From NCBI GenBank assembly GCA_002482535.1, contig DLGE01000001.1, forward strand, positions 1,008,536 through 1,072,535: 64,000 nt of DNA. Reading direction: 5' to 3'. The notes under the pieces are model-generated. The model saw only the letters and a program-made list of their open reading frames with translations, made no database searches and had not been told where the DNA came from. The position numbers and the translations under genes are program-made. Position 1 is the first letter of the stretch. Every line of letters starts with the position of its first letter. This document shows, piece by piece, positions 24,058 to 32,152 of this stretch. Origin of the DNA: Peptococcaceae bacterium UBA7702. Its GTDB lineage: Bacteria; Bacillota; Dehalobacteriia; UBA7702.

Positions 24058-24453
24058 TTAATCAGTGACTTTGGTTTTCATGAAACGCACCAGCACAATC
24101 ATAAAATGTACGGCATACGCCAGAGCGAATAATATGAAAAAGGGCGCAAAGGGAGGAACGAAATCAGTGATCAGGGGATAACCCGAAAACTCCTCATAGA
24201 TACCAACGTAACCGGGCAGGGAAAAATAGACCTCAATAAAGGCTCTCGTCCCACATAGGTAAAGATCAACGACGGTGGGAAAAGCGATCATCATGAGAAA
24301 TCCATATTTCCAAAAACGGTTGAAAAAGTATTCCTTCATCACAACCTTTGAAACGATGAGAATCAGCCAGGACAAAGCGGTCAGCGCAAAAACGGTTTTG
24401 ATTGTGGGAATGACGTAATCTGCGAAAGAAATGAAATTCATATACGTTTCCAT
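24058..24453 (-). CDS. Small four-helix membrane protein, unknown family (copy 2)
   Basis: A 131-residue integral membrane protein of the same set: LSWLILIVSKVVMKEYFFNRFWK in the first helix and its exit, a long loop between helices two and three, and a last helix ending FMIVLVRFMKTK. GGAGAAGG precedes ATG 24453. It lies 20 bases upstream of copy 1 and 18 bases downstream of copy 3, so all three are probably one operon. No motif suggests an enzyme. Confidence 0.65.
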   Translation of the reverse strand: METYMNFISFADYVIPTIKTVFALTALSWLILIVSKVVMKEYFFNRFWKYGFLMMIAFPTVVDLYLCGTRAFIEVYFSLPGYVGIYEEFSGYPLITDFVPPFAPFFILFALAYAVHFMIVLVRFMKTKVTD

Positions 24454-24471
24454 GTTCCTTCTCCTTTCCCG

Positions 24472-24876
24472 TCAATCCGTTAAGGCGGCAGGTTTCCTCT
24501 TATACCGCCACAGCCGGAGAAATGTATGAATCAGATAAATCACGAAAAACAATTGTAACACCAGGTAGTAACTAATACTGATATTAAACCAGGCTGCTTC
24601 GAAAACATATAATATATTCATATTCTGATCGAAAAGCCCGGTATACGTTAAGGCACAGATACTTCCGGTGAAAAGTGTGGCAAAGGTGGGAAAGCTGATT
24701 ATAAAAACGAAAGCGCCTTCCCAAATGTTGCTGTAAAAGGCTCTCCCAAAAATAGCTTTGGATATCGCCAAAATCAGCCAGGACAATAAAAGCAGTACCA
24801 CCGTGATTTTCAAAATAAGGAAATACGGCTCCTGCATACCGAAAACGCCGTAGAATAGCCATGTAGACGTCAGCAT
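24472..24876 (-). CDS. Small four-helix membrane protein, unknown family (copy 3)
   Basis: A 134-residue integral membrane protein, first gene of the cluster. It shares LLLSWLILAISKAIFGRAFY with copy 2 nearly residue for residue and ends IYLIHTFLRLWRYKRK. It is preceded by GGAGGGG and by the strong minus-strand promoter at 24969-24996. Function unknown; tandem paralogues of small membrane proteins can serve as immunity or stress factors, but nothing here proves it. Confidence 0.65.
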   Translation of the reverse strand: MLTSTWLFYGVFGMQEPYFLILKITVVLLLLSWLILAISKAIFGRAFYSNIWEGAFVFIISFPTFATLFTGSICALTYTGLFDQNMNILYVFEAAWFNISISYYLVLQLFFVIYLIHTFLRLWRYKRKPAALTD

Positions 24877-24968
24877 AATGATGGTTTCCCCTCCTTATCT
24901 GTATTTTAGTGATTCAACCATCCATAGCTTTACGTTCGGAATTGATTAAACATACGTATGCTATTCTC

Positions 24969-24996
24969 ATTATACCCCATGGCCATACCCTGTCAA
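24969..24996 (-). promoter_or_regulatory. Strong promoter of the membrane protein cluster
   Basis: On the minus strand TTGACA (24996-24991) and TATAAT (24974-24969) are both consensus with a 16-base spacer. The palindrome CATACGTATG at 24951-24960 lies at about +2 to +11. Confidence 0.75.
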
Positions 24997-25129
24997 CAAT
25001 TTTATTAAAATTCATAAATAGTTCACAATATGTACCGTGATTTGCTAAAACCGGCAAAGCCCGTCTTGGGATTCCGTTGTCCCATATGGTAGGATGACAA
25101 TTATTTCCGGAGAAGTAGGGCTTATTCTA

Positions 25130-25158
25130 TTGAAATACCATGAATAATGCGTTAAAAT
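25130..25158 (+). promoter_or_regulatory. Promoter of purF
   Basis: TTGAAA (25130-25135) and TAAAAT (25153-25158) are 17 bases apart, giving a leader of about 40 bases. Confidence 0.65.
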
Positions 25159-25205
25159 AAGATATTACCATCGGTATTTGAAGAAGTTTTTAAAAGGAGA
25201 TACAA

Positions 25206-26603
25206 ATGTCTGAAATCAAAGAGGCCTGCGGCGTCATCGGCATCTACAATAACGACGGCCTGAATCTCGCGAAGGAACTCTATTACGGCCTGTTCGCCCT
25301 CCAGCACCGCGGTCAGGAAAGCTGCGGCATGGCCGTGAGCAAAGACAATACGGTAAAAAGCCACAGAGATATGGGCCTCGTCAGCGAAGTTTTCGACGAC
25401 GCCAAAATCATGGAGCTCCAGGGAGATATCGGCATTGGTCATTGCCGTTACTCCACCACCGGCAACAGTGAAGCCAATAACGCCCAACCGCTGACCATGA
25501 GCTTCGTCAACGGAACCCTGGCCATTGCCCACAACGGCAACCTGGTCAACGCGGAGGAAATCCGTCAACAGCTCATGGAGGAACAGGGGGCGATTTTCCA
25601 TACCACCATCGATTCGGAAATCTTCGCCTATCTGATCGCCAAAAAAGAATCGGAAACCCATCTTTTGGAAGCCGCCATCCGCAAAGCCACGGATTTGGTG
25701 GCCGGTTCTTATGCCTTGCTGGTGATGAGCCCCAGTAAACTGGTGGGGATTCGCGATCCCCTGGGCATCAAACCCCTTTGCATCGGCATCAAGGACAACT
25801 CCTATATTTTAGCCTCGGAAACCTGCGCCATCGAGTCCATCGGCGGCAAAATCCTCCGGGATGTGGAACCCGGGGAAATCGTGGTCATCGATAAAAACGG
25901 CCTTACTTCCCACAAAAGAGAAAAACAGCCCTCCTGCTGCCATCCCTGTATTTTCGAATATATCTATTTCGCCCGTCCCGACAGCATCATGGACGGACAA
26001 AGTATCTATGAATCCCGCCACCTGGCCGGCCGCATTTTGGCCCAGCGCTATCCCGTTGACGGTGATGTGGTCGTCGCCGTGCCGGACAGCGGCATCGACG
26101 CCGCCATCGGCTACAGTGAGGAATCCGGCATTCCCTACGGCATCGGCCTGATCAAAAACCGCTACATTGCCCGAACCTTCATTCAACCGGGCCAGACCAA
26201 TCGGGAAGAAGCGGTGCGCATCAAACTCAATGTTTTAGAAAATGCCGTCAAAGATAAAAAAGTGATTTTGATTGACGACAGCATGGTACGGGGTACCGTT
26301 AGCCGGGGCATCATCAAGATGATGAAAAGAGCCGGCGCCAAAGAGGTGCATATGCGCATCAGCGCGCCGCCCTTTACCTGGCCTTGTTTTTACGGCATCG
26401 ACCTGCCGGAAAAGAAACAGCTGACCGCCTACAACCGCACGATTGAGGATATCCGTCAACAACTGCAAGCAGATTCTCTGGGCTTTTTCTATGTGGAAGA
26501 TTTGCCGAAGATCATCCCCAACTGTAAATTAAAGGGTCACTGCGACGCCTGCTTCACCGGAAATTACCCGGTTCCCGTGACATTAAAAGAAGAGGATCAA
26601 TAA
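25206..26603 (+). CDS. purF: Amidophosphoribosyltransferase
   Basis: PurF makes 5-phosphoribosylamine from PRPP and glutamine, the first step of purine synthesis. The 465-residue precursor has a seven-residue propeptide (MSEIKEA) before the nucleophile Cys8, which starts the Ntn-type glutaminase domain (CGVIGIY, LQHRGQES, GHCRYSTTG, AHNGNLVN). The phosphoribosyltransferase domain has the PRPP loop VILIDDSMVRGTVSRG. Cysteines in CCHPCIFE and in CKLKGHCDACF match the B. subtilis-type [4Fe-4S] enzyme. AAGGAG precedes the ATG. No other purine gene is adjacent; the next gene follows after one base. Confidence 0.95.
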   Translation: MSEIKEACGVIGIYNNDGLNLAKELYYGLFALQHRGQESCGMAVSKDNTVKSHRDMGLVSEVFDDAKIMELQGDIGIGHCRYSTTGNSEANNAQPLTMSFVNGTLAIAHNGNLVNAEEIRQQLMEEQGAIFHTTIDSEIFAYLIAKKESETHLLEAAIRKATDLVAGSYALLVMSPSKLVGIRDPLGIKPLCIGIKDNSYILASETCAIESIGGKILRDVEPGEIVVIDKNGLTSHKREKQPSCCHPCIFEYIYFARPDSIMDGQSIYESRHLAGRILAQRYPVDGDVVVAVPDSGIDAAIGYSEESGIPYGIGLIKNRYIARTFIQPGQTNREEAVRIKLNVLENAVKDKKVILIDDSMVRGTVSRGIIKMMKRAGAKEVHMRISAPPFTWPCFYGIDLPEKKQLTAYNRTIEDIRQQLQADSLGFFYVEDLPKIIPNCKLKGHCDACFTGNYPVPVTLKEEDQ

Positions 26604-26604
26604 G

Positions 26605-26901
26605 ATGAGCGCGCCACGAGATCAACTGATTGACGCCCTTTGCCGGCGGCAGGATCAGGAGGCTTTGGCGCTGATCAAAGAGAATCCCACTCTCCTCGAT
26701 CATTATCATGATCATGATGAGGAAATCATCCGCCTCGCCTTGGATCACGGCTGCGTCAGAGTGATTCGTTATCTGCGCCAGGAAAACAAGATCACCATGG
26801 AGGGCAAGGAAATCCGGGATTTGCAACGCGTCAACGAATTCAACGATAAAATTTCGCGGTTCAACAAAGACTTCGCGGACATCGAGAAATACCTGAAATA
26901 A
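26605..26901 (+). CDS. Small ankyrin-like helical protein, unknown function
   Basis: A 98-residue, highly charged helical protein starting one base after purF, with AGAGGAT as ribosome site. The stretch RQDQEALALIKENPTLLDHY and ALDHGCVRVIRYLRQ has the helix-turn-helix rhythm of ankyrin repeats, then a coiled-coil-like tail. Ankyrin repeats bind proteins, but two repeats are the most that fit here. It is cotranscribed with purF; whether it has a purine role is not evident. Confidence 0.55.
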   Translation: MSAPRDQLIDALCRRQDQEALALIKENPTLLDHYHDHDEEIIRLALDHGCVRVIRYLRQENKITMEGKEIRDLQRVNEFNDKISRFNKDFADIEKYLK

Positions 26902-26916
26902 AGGAGCGGCCATGGA

Positions 26917-27405
26917 ATGGAACAGAACGAAACGGTAACTGCCATCGAAACGAAAATTGAGCTCACCGCCAAAGACCGAGAGCGGGCCATGGATTATAAT
27001 TTCTTTGTCAAAAGAAAATGGATCTTCGCCGATATCATCTTCTTTGCCCTGCTCTCCTCTTTCATTTTGATCACCGGCCTCAGCGGTTTGCTTGCCGTCC
27101 CGCAGATATTGATCTATATGGCCTTTGGCTTGCTCGGCCTTCTCCTCCTGTTTTTGATCTTTGTCAAAATGATGGCCCAAGCTGGGACGAGCCATACCCG
27201 CTATGTCAAAATTACACCGGAAGCGCTGATCACCAGGATCAGCGGGGAAAAAAAGGAATTTACCGTTAAGTGGGGGGATTTCGATTATATCGGCAAAACG
27301 AAAAACTACTATTTTCTCTATCCCGACGCCACCCAGTTTTTGATTTTACCGAAGCGCTGTTTCAGCGAGGAGGAACGCAAAGCATTGGACAAGCTTATAT
27401 TATAA
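26917..27405 (+). CDS. YcxB-like membrane protein
   Basis: A 162-residue protein with an N-terminal cytoplasmic segment, two membrane helices (about residues 37-58 and 63-86) and a C-terminal YcxB-like domain. The last has ALITRISGEKKEFTVKWGDF followed by YPDATQFLILPKRCF, matching the family pattern of a Trp-anchored strand and a final PKR-x-F. Family function is unknown. AAGGAG lies 11 bases before ATG 26917. It is third in the purF unit, closed by the terminator at 27424-27457. Confidence 0.7.
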   Translation: MEQNETVTAIETKIELTAKDRERAMDYNFFVKRKWIFADIIFFALLSSFILITGLSGLLAVPQILIYMAFGLLGLLLLFLIFVKMMAQAGTSHTRYVKITPEALITRISGEKKEFTVKWGDFDYIGKTKNYYFLYPDATQFLILPKRCFSEEERKALDKLIL

Positions 27406-27423
27406 TGTATCATGCACAATATA

Positions 27424-27457
27424 AAATCCGAACAGAAAATCTGTTCGGATTTTTTTC
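27424..27457. terminator. Terminator of the purF unit (bidirectional)
   Basis: AAATCCGAACAGA pairs perfectly with TCTGTTCGGATTT around a two-A loop, followed by a T run; upstream A-rich bases give a T tract on the minus strand as well. Confidence 0.85.
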
Positions 27458-27472
27458 TAATGCACTTTGATT

Positions 27473-27868
27473 TCAATCGGCGGCGACACGGTTTTTCTGT
27501 TTCCTGTGATGTACCAAACGAACCAGAAAATTGATCAGATAGCAGATGAAAAAGACAAATGAACCAAAATTTAGCATCATTGCCCCAATGAGATATCCCA
27601 TACTTTCATCTGCCTCAACATACCTGTTTAATAGCTGAGGCAATATACCCGAAGTTGAAAGGTGCGAAAAACCAATTGCAATCACAGAAAATACGATGCT
27701 CACGGCAAAGAGAATTTTCCAATAAATACTGGAAAAGCCTTCTTTTAATATTATCCTTGACAAAGCTGCCAATAATATAATCAAACCAAGAAGGAGCATC
27801 GCGCCAATCGGATATGTCGAATCATAATAGGGATAAATCAATCTATACAAAAGATCGAGCAAACTCAC
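27473..27868 (-). CDS. Small four-helix membrane protein, unknown family (copy 4)
   Basis: A 131-residue integral membrane protein, separated from the other three copies by the purF unit. It has the same plan: LAALSRIILKEGF in the first helix exit, IYWK, two central helices, and a final helix ICYLINFLVRLV with the basic tail HHRKQKNR. The start is GTG 27868, with AAAGGAG about nine bases ahead. It is transcribed on its own from the promoter at 27989-28017 and shares the purF terminator. Function unknown. Confidence 0.65.
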   Translation of the reverse strand: MSLLDLLYRLIYPYYDSTYPIGAMLLLGLIILLAALSRIILKEGFSSIYWKILFAVSIVFSVIAIGFSHLSTSGILPQLLNRYVEADESMGYLIGAMMLNFGSFVFFICYLINFLVRLVHHRKQKNRVAAD

Positions 27869-27988
27869 CTTTTATCATCTCCTTTTAGCCGTAATTCAGC
27901 CATGAATGATTGAACCAACAGCTAGCGTAAAAACTGTTTAGCAAGCATTTCTTCCATTGTATTTTGTAATCCTTATCGCGTCATATTT

Positions 27989-28017
27989 ATCATAACAGGT
28001 TATAATATCATGGTCAA
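27989..28017 (-). promoter_or_regulatory. Promoter of membrane protein copy 4
   Basis: TTGACC (28017-28012) and TATGAT (27994-27989) on the minus strand are 17 bases apart, leaving a leader of about 115 bases. Confidence 0.5.
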
Positions 28018-28078
28018 CGATAGTTTGTAAACTTAATAAAGTTTTAATATTTGGCGATTCCGTATTACCTCTGACATG

Positions 28079-28107
28079 CAAAAAAGCGCAGGTTCACTGC
28101 GCTTTTT
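28079..28107. terminator. Terminator after the SASP gene
   Basis: AAAAAGCGCAG pairs with CTGCGCTTTTT around a five-base loop, with A- and T-rich tails on both sides. It closes the minus-strand SASP-like gene at 28139. Confidence 0.7.
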
Positions 28108-28138
28108 CATAAATTTTGTTTATTTCATAATAGTTCTT

Positions 28139-28351
28139 TTATTTTGCTTCGGCGTTTTTTTCCGCCAGGTCCCGCTTGCGCTTGGTTAAAATGCCGCCCA
28201 TACGCCCTGTTTCCACGGCGCTGAGACCGGCCCAGCCTACGGCCTGCACTTTTTCTAAGAGTCCCAATTCCGCGGCGATCTCCATTTTCATGGCTTCCAC
28301 GTCGTCGGGGGTCTTTTTCATCTTGCTTTTTCTCGATTTGGAAATATCCAT
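28139..28351 (-). CDS. Alpha/beta-type small acid-soluble spore protein-like
   Basis: A 70-residue protein related to alpha/beta SASPs, which coat and protect DNA in dormant spores. MKMEIAAELGLLEKV contains the germination protease (GPR)-type cleavage context E-(I/F)-A, and WAGLSAVETGRMGGILTKR matches the conserved C-terminal DNA-binding segment with its GG. Unlike classical SASPs it has a basic N-terminus (DISKSRKSKMKK), as in the clostridial divergent type. GAGGTGAAG precedes the ATG. A sigma-G-like promoter lies at 28397-28427, fitting forespore expression. Confidence 0.8.
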   Translation of the reverse strand: MDISKSRKSKMKKTPDDVEAMKMEIAAELGLLEKVQAVGWAGLSAVETGRMGGILTKRKRDLAEKNAEAK

Positions 28352-28396
28352 TTCTTCACCTCATATCATTTCAATTTGGGATTCTTTGCTAAATCA

Positions 28397-28427
28397 TAGG
28401 ATAACCCCTCCCGTGAAAAAATATTCC
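28397..28427 (-). promoter_or_regulatory. Sigma-G-like promoter of the SASP gene
   Basis: On the minus strand GGAATA (28427-28422) and TATCCTA (28403-28397) are 18 bases apart, close to the forespore sigma-G consensus TGAATA/CATACTA (about 5 of 6 and 5 of 7 matches). No sigma-A promoter is seen for the gene. Confidence 0.4.
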
Positions 28428-28445
28428 CGCCCTTTGGGCCCTACG

Positions 28446-28474
28446 TTGACTTTTCCTTCATTTTTATATAAAAT
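28446..28474 (+). promoter_or_regulatory. Promoter of tyrS
   Basis: TTGACT (28446-28451) and TAAAAT (28469-28474) are 17 bases apart. The leader is only about 30 bases, so there is no room for a T-box. Confidence 0.7.
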
Positions 28475-28510
28475 GGTATCGTTAGTGAGAAAAAACAACG
28501 AGGTGAAAAC

Positions 28511-29737
28511 ATGAGCGTATTTGATACTCTCGCCGAAAGAGGTTATATCGAACAATGCACCCACGAAGATGAGATCAAAGAACTGCTGGAAAAGGAAAAG
28601 GTCACTTTCTACATCGGCTTCGACCCCACCGCCGACAGTCTTCACGTGGGCCATTTCATCCAGATCATGGTCATGATTCACATGCAGCAGGCAGGACACC
28701 GTCCCATCGCCCTGTTGGGCGGCGGCACCGCCATGGTGGGGGATCCTTCGGGCAGAACCGACTTGCGGCAGATGATGACCGTGGAAACCATTGATAGCAA
28801 TGTACAGCGCTTCAAAACACAGATGTCCCGTTTTCTTGATTTCAGTGAAGGCAAGGCCTTGGCCGTCAACAACGCCGACTGGCTTCGCGACCTCAAATAT
28901 GTGGATTTTTTGAGAGAAATCGGCTCTCAGTTTTCCGTGAATCGTATGCTGACGGCAGATTGCTATAAAAATCGCCTGGAAAAAGGATTGACCTTCCTCG
29001 AATTCAACTATATGCTCATGCAAAGCTACGATTTCCTCGAATTATACCGCCGCTACGACTGTAAAATGCAGTTGGGCGGCAGCGATCAGTGGAACAATAT
29101 CTTAGGCGGCGTGGAACTGGTGCGCCGCCTCGATCAGGGACAGGCTTTGGGCATGACTTTTAAACTGCTGACCACCGCCGAAGGGAATAAGATGGGCAAA
29201 ACGGCCAAAGGCGCTCTTTGGATCGACGAAAATAAGACCTCTCCTTATGAGTTTTACCATTACTGGCGTAATATCGACGACGCGGACGTGGAAAACTGCC
29301 TCGCCCTCCTCACCTTTTTACCCATGGATGAAGTGAGGCGCCTCGGCGGCTACAAAGACGGCCGCATCAACGAAGCCAAAAGCATTTTGGCTTATGAAGT
29401 GACGAAGCTGGTCCACGGTGAAGCAAATGCGATCAAAGCCCGCGACGCGGAACAGGCCCTCTTTGCCGGAAACGGCAGCGGAGACAACATCCCCAGCGTA
29501 ACCATGAGCGCCGCGGATTTCAGCGAAGGCATCAATATTTTAGAATTGTATTTAAAAGCCGGACTCATTCCCTCAAAAGGCGAAGGACGCCGCTTGATGC
29601 AGCAAAACGGCATCAAAATCAAAGGGGAAGCGATCCTCGATTTTAACCTGCTGATCACCGCCGACGATTTTGAAGACGGCAAACTGTTACTGCAAAAGGG
29701 GAAAAAGAGCTTCAAACAAATAAAAATAGAGGAATAA
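28511..29737 (+). CDS. tyrS: Tyrosyl-tRNA synthetase
   Basis: A 408-residue class I synthetase that charges tRNA-Tyr. The ATP site HIGH variant is HVGH in SLHVGHFIQ. The second signature is GNKMGKT, the usual KMSKS variant of bacterial Tyr[12 protein letters not shown] and [11 protein letters not shown] line the tyrosine pocket. A C-terminal S4-type RNA-binding domain covers about residues 340-408 ([16 protein letters not shown]). GAGGTG precedes ATG 28511. The short leader shows no T-box, unusual for a Firmicutes tyrS. It probably cotranscribes with two unknown genes downstream. Confidence 0.95.
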   Translation: MSVFDTLAERGYIEQCTHEDEIKELLEKEKVTFYIGFDPTADSLHVGHFIQIMVMIHMQQAGHRPIALLGGGTAMVGDPSGRTDLRQMMTVETIDSNVQRFKTQMSRFLDFSEGKALAVNNADWLRDLKYVDFLREIGSQFSVNRMLTADCYKNRLEKGLTFLEFNYMLMQSYDFLELYRRYDCKMQLGGSDQWNNILGGVELVRRLDQGQALGMTFKLLTTAEGNKMGKTAKGALWIDENKTSPYEFYHYWRNIDDADVENCLALLTFLPMDEVRRLGGYKDGRINEAKSILAYEVTKLVHGEANAIKARDAEQALFAGNGSGDNIPSVTMSAADFSEGINILELYLKAGLIPSKGEGRRLMQQNGIKIKGEAILDFNLLITADDFEDGKLLLQKGKKSFKQIKIEE

Positions 29738-29752
29738 CGGAGGCCCTTGATC

Positions 29753-30049
29753 ATGGAAGATTATATGGAAAAAATCGCGGCAAAGTTATACGCGTTGATG
29801 GAAACAGACGGCACACCACAAACCGCCTTTGCCCTCGGCCAGGAGCTGCGGTTGGAATTCCCCGATGAGTTCAGGGAGTTTTCCGTCAATTACGCGGCAA
29901 AATACAGCCTTTGCGGCTGCGGGCAGCACCATGCCTACCTCAACGGCCTGCTGACGATTTTAGACCAATGGGCAGAAGCCGGCAAAGTGCAAAAAACCAT
30001 GGAAGGCGGCAATATCTACTGGCAAAAAACAGATCCGGTGAGCCGATGA
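29753..30049 (+). CDS. Unknown small protein downstream of tyrS
   Basis: A 98-residue, probably cytoplasmic protein. A winged-helix-like body (helix MEKIAAKLYALME, AFALGQELRLEFP) is followed by a short Cys/His cluster (SLCGCGQHHAY) that could bind a metal. No family is recognised. I chose ATG 29753 because CGGAGG lies nine bases ahead; the TTG at 29747 is too close. It starts 15 bases after tyrS and overlaps the next gene by four bases, so it is part of the tyrS unit. Confidence 0.6.
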   Translation: MEDYMEKIAAKLYALMETDGTPQTAFALGQELRLEFPDEFREFSVNYAAKYSLCGCGQHHAYLNGLLTILDQWAEAGKVQKTMEGGNIYWQKTDPVSR

Positions 30050-30642
30050 AAAAACATGGCGGATATCTGAAAAAGTTCCTTTCCCTGCTGATCACTGCGG
30101 GTCTGATTGCCGCCGCCCTTCTTTTCTACCTCGGTTATGACAAAGCAGACCAGGCGGAAGCGGATCATACCCCCGTGGCGGAACTCTATAAGGTCTACGT
30201 TGGCGATAACCCGGAAAATCTCTCTTTCGGCGATACTGACATCGTCTCCGCGGTGATTGACCGCGTTGTGGACGAAAACAGCTTTTACCACCGTTTCCTC
30301 ACCGCCTTCGGCGACCATACCGCCGCTTCTTTGCTGGTGGAAGAAGTTTACCTCCCCAACGATGAATTCATCTCCACCACCATTGCCCAGCGGATCTTAA
30401 TTTACCGCATTGAGAAAGTTTACAGCGCCGATGAGATTTTGCTGATTTACTGCTACGTCATGGGCTACCAGATGGACGATATCGCCACGGTGGCCGCGCT
30501 TTTGGCCGACAAGGACAGTGAATCTCTAAAGGATCTGCTTCATATTGACTCGTCTCTCATCGACGACATCCTGGCATACCTCACGGAAAAAGGCTATCTT
30601 GCCCCGGAGGACGCCGCAGCCATTGAGGAAAAACTCCCCTAA
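30046..30642 (+). CDS. Unknown membrane-anchored protein
   Basis: A 198-residue protein with a basic start (MKKHGGYLKK), one N-terminal membrane helix (FLSLLITAGLIAAALLFYLGY) and a mostly helical region of about 165 residues that should lie outside the cytoplasm. The final part (DDILAYLTEKGYLAPEDAAAIEEKL) is acidic. No catalytic motif or family is recognised. It starts inside an ATGA overlap with the previous gene, so expression of the two is probably coupled. Confidence 0.6.
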   Translation: MKKHGGYLKKFLSLLITAGLIAAALLFYLGYDKADQAEADHTPVAELYKVYVGDNPENLSFGDTDIVSAVIDRVVDENSFYHRFLTAFGDHTAASLLVEEVYLPNDEFISTTIAQRILIYRIEKVYSADEILLIYCYVMGYQMDDIATVAALLADKDSESLKDLLHIDSSLIDDILAYLTEKGYLAPEDAAAIEEKLP

Positions 30643-30651
30643 GATTATGCA

Positions 30652-30690
30652 AAAAAAGGGCGCCATGCGAACGCATGGCGCCTCTTTCAT
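30652..30690. terminator. Bidirectional terminator between the tyrS unit and the MATE gene
   Basis: GGCGCCATGCG and CGCATGGCGCC form a perfect 11-base stem with a two-base loop. TCTTTC follows on plus, and the preceding A run (30651-30657) gives seven T on minus. Confidence 0.85.
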
Positions 30691-30742
30691 GGGGAAAGAA
30701 AAAGGAAAGAACTTCAAGGGATTTGTTGATCTTACTTTTGGC

Positions 30743-32113
30743 TTAAAGCGCCTGCTCCATTGATTTCAAACGGCGTACTTCATGGAAGACAAAGAGCATC
30801 GCGACGATAAATGCCAGCACTTCGCAGACGGGCATGGAAGCCCAGACGCCGGCAACACCGAACAGCTTCAACATGATCAGGGATACGGGTACAATAAAGA
30901 TAACGTTACGGGTCAAAGCATGAAAAACGGCGCGTCCATTCAACTCAATGGCCTGGTAGTATCCGGAAACAATGAAGGAAGCGCTGCCAAAAGCAAACAA
31001 ACTGAGGAAGACATAAATATGGCTCTTACTGGCGGCAATCAAGGCCAGGTCATCCCCGGCAAAGAAGCCGATGATGAAATCGGAAAAGATAAATACAAGC
31101 ACCGTAACAACGGCCATAAAAATGGTGTTGTAAACGATCGTTTTGGTCAGAGCCTGGCGTACCCTGGCAAATTTGCCGGCGCCGAGATTGAAACTAACCA
31201 CCGGCTGCATACCCAAAGTCCAACCCAAGGTGACAAAGAGGGTAAAGATATACATCAAATAGGCGTTGAGGATACCGAAAGCTGCGGTATCCATACCGGT
31301 GCCGTGCCTCGCCAGCAGGTTATTAAGCATGATGGCAATAAAGGAAATGGCAACCTGCACCAGAAAAGAGGCCATGCCGGTTTTATTGACATTGGCGATC
31401 AATTTGAAATCAAATTTCAGATCGCTGAGTTTTACTTTAAAAATCGTCTTTTTGCTCATCAGGAAATAAAGACCGATCAAAGACCAGGAACCGACGGTAA
31501 TGCCGAAGGCCATGGCGGAACTGGCCACGCCAAGGTCGTATTGAAAGATGCAGAAATACTCAATGATTTCCGCGTAAACCACGGGAATGGTCAGAGCCAA
31601 CGTACCGATAAAGGGCTTTTCGTCCAGGCGAATGAAAAAATAGAAGATACCGCCCATAACGCAGAAAGGCAAAAAGATGAAGAACATACGGGCATAGGAT
31701 ACGCAGTTCGCGACGAGATCATCGGTGGCTCCGAAGAGGCGGACGATGGGTTCCGCAAAAAGATGGCCCAAAATAGCAATGGTTACGGAGAGGAAGAGGC
31801 CATACCACACGCTTTGTCCATAGACTTTGCGGGCTGCCTCCACATCCTTCCTGCCCAGATGGATCGCGGCGATGGAGGTCGCCCCGACACCGACGAGACA
31901 GCCCAAAGCCAGGGCGAAGGTGAGCAGAGGAATCACAATGGCAATCGTGGCAAGACCGGCGGCGTTTAAACCGTTGCCCACAAAGAAGCCGTCAGTCACG
32001 ACCTGACAGATCTGCATGCTTTGGCCAAGCACAGCTGCAATGGAATATTTAATAATCAAAGAACCGACACTTTTCGTGCCCAGCTCCCTTTCATAAGCGG
32101 CTTCGTTACTCAT
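30743..32113 (-). CDS. MATE family efflux transporter
   Basis: A 456-residue multidrug/toxin exporter of the MATE family with twelve predicted helices in two similar halves. The N-half begins GTKSVGSLIIKYSIAAVLGQ and VVTDGFFVGNGLNAAGLATI; the C-half has LGWTLGMQPVVSFNLGAGKFARVRQAL, the typical MATE repeat. Transport is cation-coupled. I chose ATG 32113 because GAGGAG lies about eight bases ahead; the open frame's TTG at 32119 is closer. It follows the choline-kinase-like gene by 39 bases and is probably cotranscribed, so it may export or import a related small molecule. Confidence 0.9.
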   Translation of the reverse strand: MSNEAAYERELGTKSVGSLIIKYSIAAVLGQSMQICQVVTDGFFVGNGLNAAGLATIAIVIPLLTFALALGCLVGVGATSIAAIHLGRKDVEAARKVYGQSVWYGLFLSVTIAILGHLFAEPIVRLFGATDDLVANCVSYARMFFIFLPFCVMGGIFYFFIRLDEKPFIGTLALTIPVVYAEIIEYFCIFQYDLGVASSAMAFGITVGSWSLIGLYFLMSKKTIFKVKLSDLKFDFKLIANVNKTGMASFLVQVAISFIAIMLNNLLARHGTGMDTAAFGILNAYLMYIFTLFVTLGWTLGMQPVVSFNLGAGKFARVRQALTKTIVYNTIFMAVVTVLVFIFSDFIIGFFAGDDLALIAASKSHIYVFLSLFAFGSASFIVSGYYQAIELNGRAVFHALTRNVIFIVPVSLIMLKLFGVAGVWASMPVCEVLAFIVAMLFVFHEVRRLKSMEQAL

Positions 32114-32152
32114 ATTCAATTTCTCCTCTATTTTCGCTACGCAGCGAAAATA

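Larger units (their letters stand above)
24877..25205. other. Divergent promoter region between the membrane protein cluster and purF
   Basis: This 329-base gap carries a strong minus-strand promoter (24969-24996), a perfect CATACGTATG palindrome at 24951-24960 just downstream of its start point, and the purF promoter (25130-25158). Between them, 25060-25120 contains short inverted repeats (AGCCC/GGGCT, TTGTC/GACAA) upstream of the purF promoter. No PurR box or purine riboswitch is recognised. Confidence 0.5.

Noticed and set aside
25040..25125. Possible purine riboswitch ahead of purF
   Set aside because: Short inverted repeats exist, but they lie upstream of the purF promoter and do not fit the known guanine/adenine or PRPP aptamers.
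28380..28510. Possible T-box ahead of tyrS
   Set aside because: The promoter at 28446-28474 leaves only about 30 bases of leader and no T-box sequence is present.
30782..31969. A 395-codon open frame on the plus strand
   Set aside because: It lies opposite the MATE transporter gene and its translation is low-complexity and unlike a protein; typical antisense shadow.
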